Shown in pieces: positions 62,001-64,000 of a stretch of DNA of 64,000 bases. Below the pieces are notes generated by a model, which ran no database searches, was not told the DNA's origin, and was given only the letters and a program-made list of their open reading frames with translations. The DNA is from Acridotheres tristis (taxonomy: Eukaryota; Chordata; Aves; Passeriformes; Sturnidae): the NCBI GenBank assembly GCA_037013685.1, contig CM072889.1:4783976-4847975 (forward strand), read 5' to 3'. Both the position numbers and the translations under genes were made by a program. The first letter of the stretch is position 1. Every line of letters starts with the position of its first letter.

Positions 62001-63432
62001 ATGCAATACCAACACATGATCCTGTAATTTTGTACCATTTTCTTACATTAGATTACCTAAGCAAAGTATCTCTGTTACCTAAAATGACAAATGCACAACT
62101 GGCATTACCTTTCTGTGGATCGAGTTTACTTCCCATTACGTGATTGTCATTCCTTAATGTCTGTTCCCTTGTTGATTCTGATACCTGGGAGTGAAGGCTG
62201 ATTGTATCATCATCAGATGGCTGCAAAGACACTGACATTTAGTGCAGAACTGACATGGAAATGCTATTTCTATATGATTTCTGATATTCCCATCATATCA
62301 TATTAATTAGAATCAACCTTAACCAGAAAAGTTTAAGAAATATGTAAATAATTTGTGTCTGATATGGCAGTCTGAGGGTTTAAACTAACCACACACATAC
62401 TGAAAGAATATTAAACGCAACTTAGCGAGGTATTTCTCAAATGATTAAAAATACAAAGGAAAAAGTTCTAAAAAAATCAGAAATTACAAATTCGACAGTG
62501 AAAAAAATACTCACTTCTGTAGTGGACAACCTTTTATCTCCATTATCACTTCCAATGCCAGAGTCTGGTCCATGGTTTTTATTGGGATAAAAGTCCTCCA
62601 TGCTACGTTAAGAAAAACAACACACAAAAAACCCACACAGGAATGAAAGAAACAGTAGTTTGAGCTTCCGTAAGAAAATAAGCATCCTTTTTAAAATATG
62701 TTCTTCTACTCAAAAACCCCACTACTCACCTGTCTGTGAGTGGCTGGGAGGGGATTCGTTTACCTAATGATGGAAGATCTAAAGAATCCGGTTTTTTATC
62801 TATTCTGAGGCACGCCTGAATACTGAGGAATTTAAATATATGTACTTTGCCCTTTAAACATATCTGTTGGGAAACACAGGAACAAAAAGAAGTCTTAATT
62901 ACACAGCAATGTCTGCTGAGAATATACCCCAAGAAATACCTGCTGCACTGCATTTACAGCTATAACATCCCAAAAGGAGAAATACAAGAAATGCAGCTAA
63001 AAGAAAAGAAAGCTTGATTGGTATAACTTAGAACAGCTTCCTCTAAGATCCTAATGTAAATTTCTGTACTCGTGTGCTTTAATACTAACCTGTGCTGGTG
63101 GTATCTGCATTGGATTGTTATCCAAAACTATAACTTGTAAGTGACGTAACTTTCTGTAACAAATGGGAATTTCTGTAATTTTATTACAAGAAAAATCCAG
63201 CTTTACCAAGGGAAGGTCTCCTAATTCTGCATTCAGGAAAAAACAAACAAACAAAAAAGAATCAGTTATCTTCTTAACACTTTACCTAATTTGCCTACAT
63301 CAATGGAAAGAAGATGAGTAGCTCACCATCTGGCAACATATGGAGATTATTTCTTCTTATGTTCAATTCTCTAAGTGACTGCAATTTTCCTATTTGCTGG
63401 GGAAGAACTTGAAGTTCATTACAGCTAATATC
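45894..63432 (-). CDS. LRCH2: LRCH2 (leucine-rich repeats and calponin-homology domain protein 2), 3' part, 18 exons
   Basis: Cytoplasmic scaffold of the LRCH family, whose members pair N-terminal leucine-rich repeats with a C-terminal calponin-homology domain and are linked to the cytoskeleton and DOCK-type regulators. The 18 exons here sum to 1692 bases, all in phase with GT-AG junctions, giving 563 residues plus stop. In order: the last leucine-rich repeats (LQVLPQQIGKLQSLRELNIR; LPLVKLDFSCNKITEIP); the family linker with PDSLDLPSLGKRIPSQPLTD and GPDSGIGSDNG; an acidic coiled stretch (AEDDDELKEVTDLRKIAAQL); a basic KQIRKEYFKYKSSRKSSSG segment; MRRKMEHLREEREQIRQLR; and the CH domain (VILPDDIGAALMDGVVLCHL; KCRRNVENFLDACKKLGV). 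The 5' exons lie beyond the window. LRCH2 rather than LRCH1, 3 or 4 is chosen mainly from the IL13RA2 neighbour and linker similarity. Confidence 0.93.
47117..47194 (-). CDS. LRCH2: LRCH2 exon q: CH domain, middle
   Basis: Acceptor cttcacag, donor ACAG|gtacac. Encodes PKLSMAKCRRNVENFLDACK, KLGVPQ, the N..NFL..C...GV core of CH domains. 78 bp, phase 0 at both ends. Confidence 0.96.
47494..47631 (-). CDS. LRCH2: LRCH2 exon p: CH domain, first part
   Basis: Acceptor ttttcctag, donor AGTG|gtaagg. Encodes NLESRLKVILPDDIGAALMD, GVVLCHLANHIRPRSVASIH, VPSPAV. DGVVLCHLAN is the calponin-homology signature. Confidence 0.96.
48800..48912 (-). CDS. LRCH2: LRCH2 exon o: basic helical segment
   Basis: Acceptor tttgatag, donor CAGT|gtaggt. 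Encodes AFSRASRQDYGAVDPGFTMR, RKMEHLREEREQIRQLRS, nearly identical to the family sequence just before the CH domain. Confidence 0.95.
49580..49637 (-). CDS. LRCH2: LRCH2 exon n
   Basis: Acceptor tttaacag, donor TCAG|gtaagc. Encodes DYERTDSNTHGPFGLKPRS. Ends in phase 1. Confidence 0.93.
50702..50752 (-). CDS. LRCH2: LRCH2 exon m
   Basis: Acceptor ctttttag, donor TGAG|gtacaa. Encodes QDSDNTNVFPQSPVLSE, matching human QDSDNANMSTQSPVSSE. 51 bp, phase 0 at both ends. Confidence 0.93.
51152..51196 (-). CDS. LRCH2: LRCH2 exon l
   Basis: Acceptor ttttgcag, donor TGAG|gtgaga. Encodes YKSSRKSSSGNENDE. 45 bp, phase 0 at both ends. Confidence 0.93.
52977..53020. repeat. (TA)n microsatellite in an LRCH2 intron
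   Basis: About 20 TA dinucleotides, self-complementary, within the intron between exons k and l and only ~140 bp from exon k. Confidence 0.97.
53163..53279 (-). CDS. LRCH2: LRCH2 exon k
   Basis: Acceptor tgttatag, donor CAAG|gtaatg. Encodes PLENQKDSVDEQHWPETPPV, IWQNEERRRSKQIRKEYFK. 39 codons, phase 0 at both ends. Confidence 0.93.
54093..54152. repeat. AT-only palindromic low-complexity patch
   Basis: TATGATATATATAATT followed by overlapping ATTATATA/TATAATAT elements; can fold on itself. Intronic in LRCH2. Confidence 0.75.
54475..54523 (-). CDS. LRCH2: LRCH2 exon j
   Basis: Acceptor ctttttag, donor GCAG|gtaaat. Encodes S/VSTNEVNSAVSPYSWQ, matching the human SVSADEVNSPLSPLTWQ pattern. Confidence 0.9.
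54524..59471 (-). other. Large LRCH2 intron (exons i to j)
   Basis: Nearly 5 kb of AT-rich sequence with no exon or transposon recognised. Contains a short iterated CCTGTAAA-type motif at about 56965-57020. Confidence 0.6.
59472..59549 (-). CDS. LRCH2: LRCH2 exon i: symmetric arginine-rich exon
   Basis: Acceptor gaatacag, donor CAAG|gtataa. Encodes RRRPLNYRTSFSEKLFQRTR, AAGRAS. It is 78 bp with phase 2 at both ends, so inclusion or skipping keeps the frame. Weaker similarity to human than its neighbours; accepted because both junctions and phases fit exactly. Confidence 0.75.
60226..60257. repeat. 20-bp tandem duplication in LRCH2 intron
   Basis: Two adjacent near-identical copies of ATGCATNCTGAGAATACATT within the intron between exons h and i. 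Confidence 0.7.
61198..61299 (-). CDS. LRCH2: LRCH2 exon h: acidic/coiled segment
   Basis: Acceptor ttttttcag, donor ACAG|gtaata. Encodes LHKELLAEDDDELKEVTDLR, KIAAQLLQQEQKH, a predicted coiled coil conserved in LRCH proteins. Ends in phase 2. Confidence 0.94.
61525..61592 (-). CDS. LRCH2: LRCH2 exon g
   Basis: Acceptor ttgttgaag, donor AAAG|gtaaat. Encodes ERGKHPQKSQKIEQNEDWGD, EKR. A short charged linker exon ending in phase 2. Confidence 0.88.
61702..61799 (-). CDS. LRCH2: LRCH2 exon f
   Basis: Acceptor cttccctag, donor CAAG|gtactg. Encodes DQEAFDYIDLNTGEGALPEQ, GDAQIGPLLSHVK. The QEAFDYID acidic start matches the family QE.YD pattern. Confidence 0.9.
62109..62220 (-). CDS. LRCH2: LRCH2 exon e
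   Basis: Acceptor ctttgcag, donor AAAG|gtaatg. Encodes PSDDDTISLHSQVSESTREQ, TLRNDNHVMGSKLDPQK. Ends in phase 1. Confidence 0.94.
62515..62602 (-). CDS. LRCH2: LRCH2 exon d
   Basis: Acceptor cttaacgtag, donor AGAA|gtgagt. Encodes SMEDFYPNKNHGPDSGIGSD, NGDKRLSTTE, a conserved serine-rich family block. Confidence 0.94.
62730..62863 (-). CDS. LRCH2: LRCH2 exon c: post-LRR linker
   Basis: Acceptor tcccaacag, donor ACAG|gtgagt. Encodes ICLKGKVHIFKFLSIQACLR, IDKKPDSLDLPSLGKRIPSQ, PLTD. Ends in phase 2. Confidence 0.94.
63090..63226 (-). CDS. LRCH2: LRCH2 exon b: last leucine-rich repeats
   Basis: Acceptor ctgaatgcag, donor ACAG|gttagt. Encodes ELGDLPLVKLDFSCNKITEI, PICYRKLRHLQVIVLDNNPM, QIPPAQ. 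This segment is nearly invariant in the LRCH family. Confidence 0.95.
63327..63432 (-). CDS. LRCH2: LRCH2 exon a (first in window): leucine-rich repeats
   Basis: Acceptor ctttcttag, donor GATG|gtgagc. Encodes DISCNELQVLPQQIGKLQSL, RELNIRRNNLHMLPD: two LRR units with consensus asparagine and leucines. Starts in phase 0 and ends in phase 1. Confidence 0.93.
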
Positions 63433-64000
63433 CTAAGAAAGATATAATTAATAAATCAACTGAACATCTCACATGAAGTTACACAGAGGAATACTGCAAT
63501 CAAAACTATTATAAAGCATACTATAATAAAAAAAAAGAAATCCGACTATCTTGGATTTTTCATGGAGAAGATATACCATAACAGATCTCGCTGTTTTTTT
63601 AAAGTATTTAGTGATTCCAGAAATTCAATTCAAAAAGTTAAATCAATGAATACTGTAGCCTAGGAATCAGGAGTTCCTGGTGTATCTCCCAGATCTGTCA
63701 AAAATTTCTTGTGCTATTGCTGGCAATTGACTGGCATGCTGCTCCTCTTTTAAAAACTCTTTTTCCTTAATAAACCTTGACTCAACCCATAAAACTAAAA
63801 AATGTACAGACAGCAATAGCAGGCTCACCAGATTTTTGGATACAAGCACTAGAGGGTGACAAAGCTGCATCAAGTGAACACAGACTGAAGTTATTTCTAA
63901 GACTAATTTAATATTCATTTATGTAGACCAGAGTGATTGAACAATCACAGAGTCTTTCTAGACTTCTTATTTTCTAAATAGGTATATCACAGGTGCTGGA
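63433..64000 (-). other. LRCH2 intron (5' side), running out of the window
   Basis: No further leucine-rich-repeat exon is seen up to the window end. The 83-codon open frame at 63667-63918 has no LRR pattern and no splice support. Confidence 0.6.

Noticed and set aside
63667..63918. Possible additional LRCH2 exon
   Set aside because: The peptide lacks leucine-rich-repeat spacing and there are no matching splice junctions; the expected upstream exon is outside the window.

Overview
The window is vertebrate, almost certainly avian, nuclear DNA. Spliced genes with canonical GT-AG introns, several CR1-type LINE fragments, LTR-retrovirus remnants and many simple repeats all point that way. Two protein-coding genes can be reconstructed exon by exon, both on the minus strand. 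They are IL13RA2 (interleukin-13 receptor alpha-2; start codon near 21608, last recognised exon at 9993-10099) and the 3' two-thirds of LRCH2 (leucine-rich repeat plus calponin-homology protein; 18 coding exons from 63432 down to the stop at 45894). The same neighbours in the same relative orientation are known from the mammalian X chromosome. In songbirds that block is chromosome 4A, so a passerine is the likely source, but this is inference from synteny and repeat type.

Layout: 1-9.7 kb is intergenic, downstream of IL13RA2, with a small GC-rich minisatellite, a duplicated ~120-bp segment and one CR1 fragment. IL13RA2 occupies about 9.7-23.5 kb. Its introns hold a ~1.1-kb (AAGGG)n/(AAAGG)n purine tract and a CpG-dense patch around exon 7 (receptor domain 3). 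From 23.5 to ~38.9 kb lies an intergenic stretch with (ACTC)n and (AAAAG)n microsatellites, two LTR copies of one family in inverted orientation (31164-31660 and 33572-34068), and CR1 fragments. From ~39 kb on the DNA is visibly more AT-rich: probable LRCH2 3' untranslated region and flank (to 45893), then LRCH2 exons and introns to the window end. The first LRCH2 exons (N-terminus and early leucine-rich repeats) lie beyond 64000.

The two genes do not form an operon-like unit. IL13RA2 is a type I cytokine receptor of the cell surface that binds IL-13 and has a very short cytoplasmic tail. LRCH2 is a cytoplasmic, probably cytoskeleton- or membrane-associated scaffold. I saw no tRNA, rRNA, CRISPR or bacterial-type feature. 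I did not find a convincing unknown multi-gene system. The most noteworthy items are the intronic purine satellite next to an IL13RA2 splice acceptor, the inverted LTR pair, and questions about the IL13RA2 termini.
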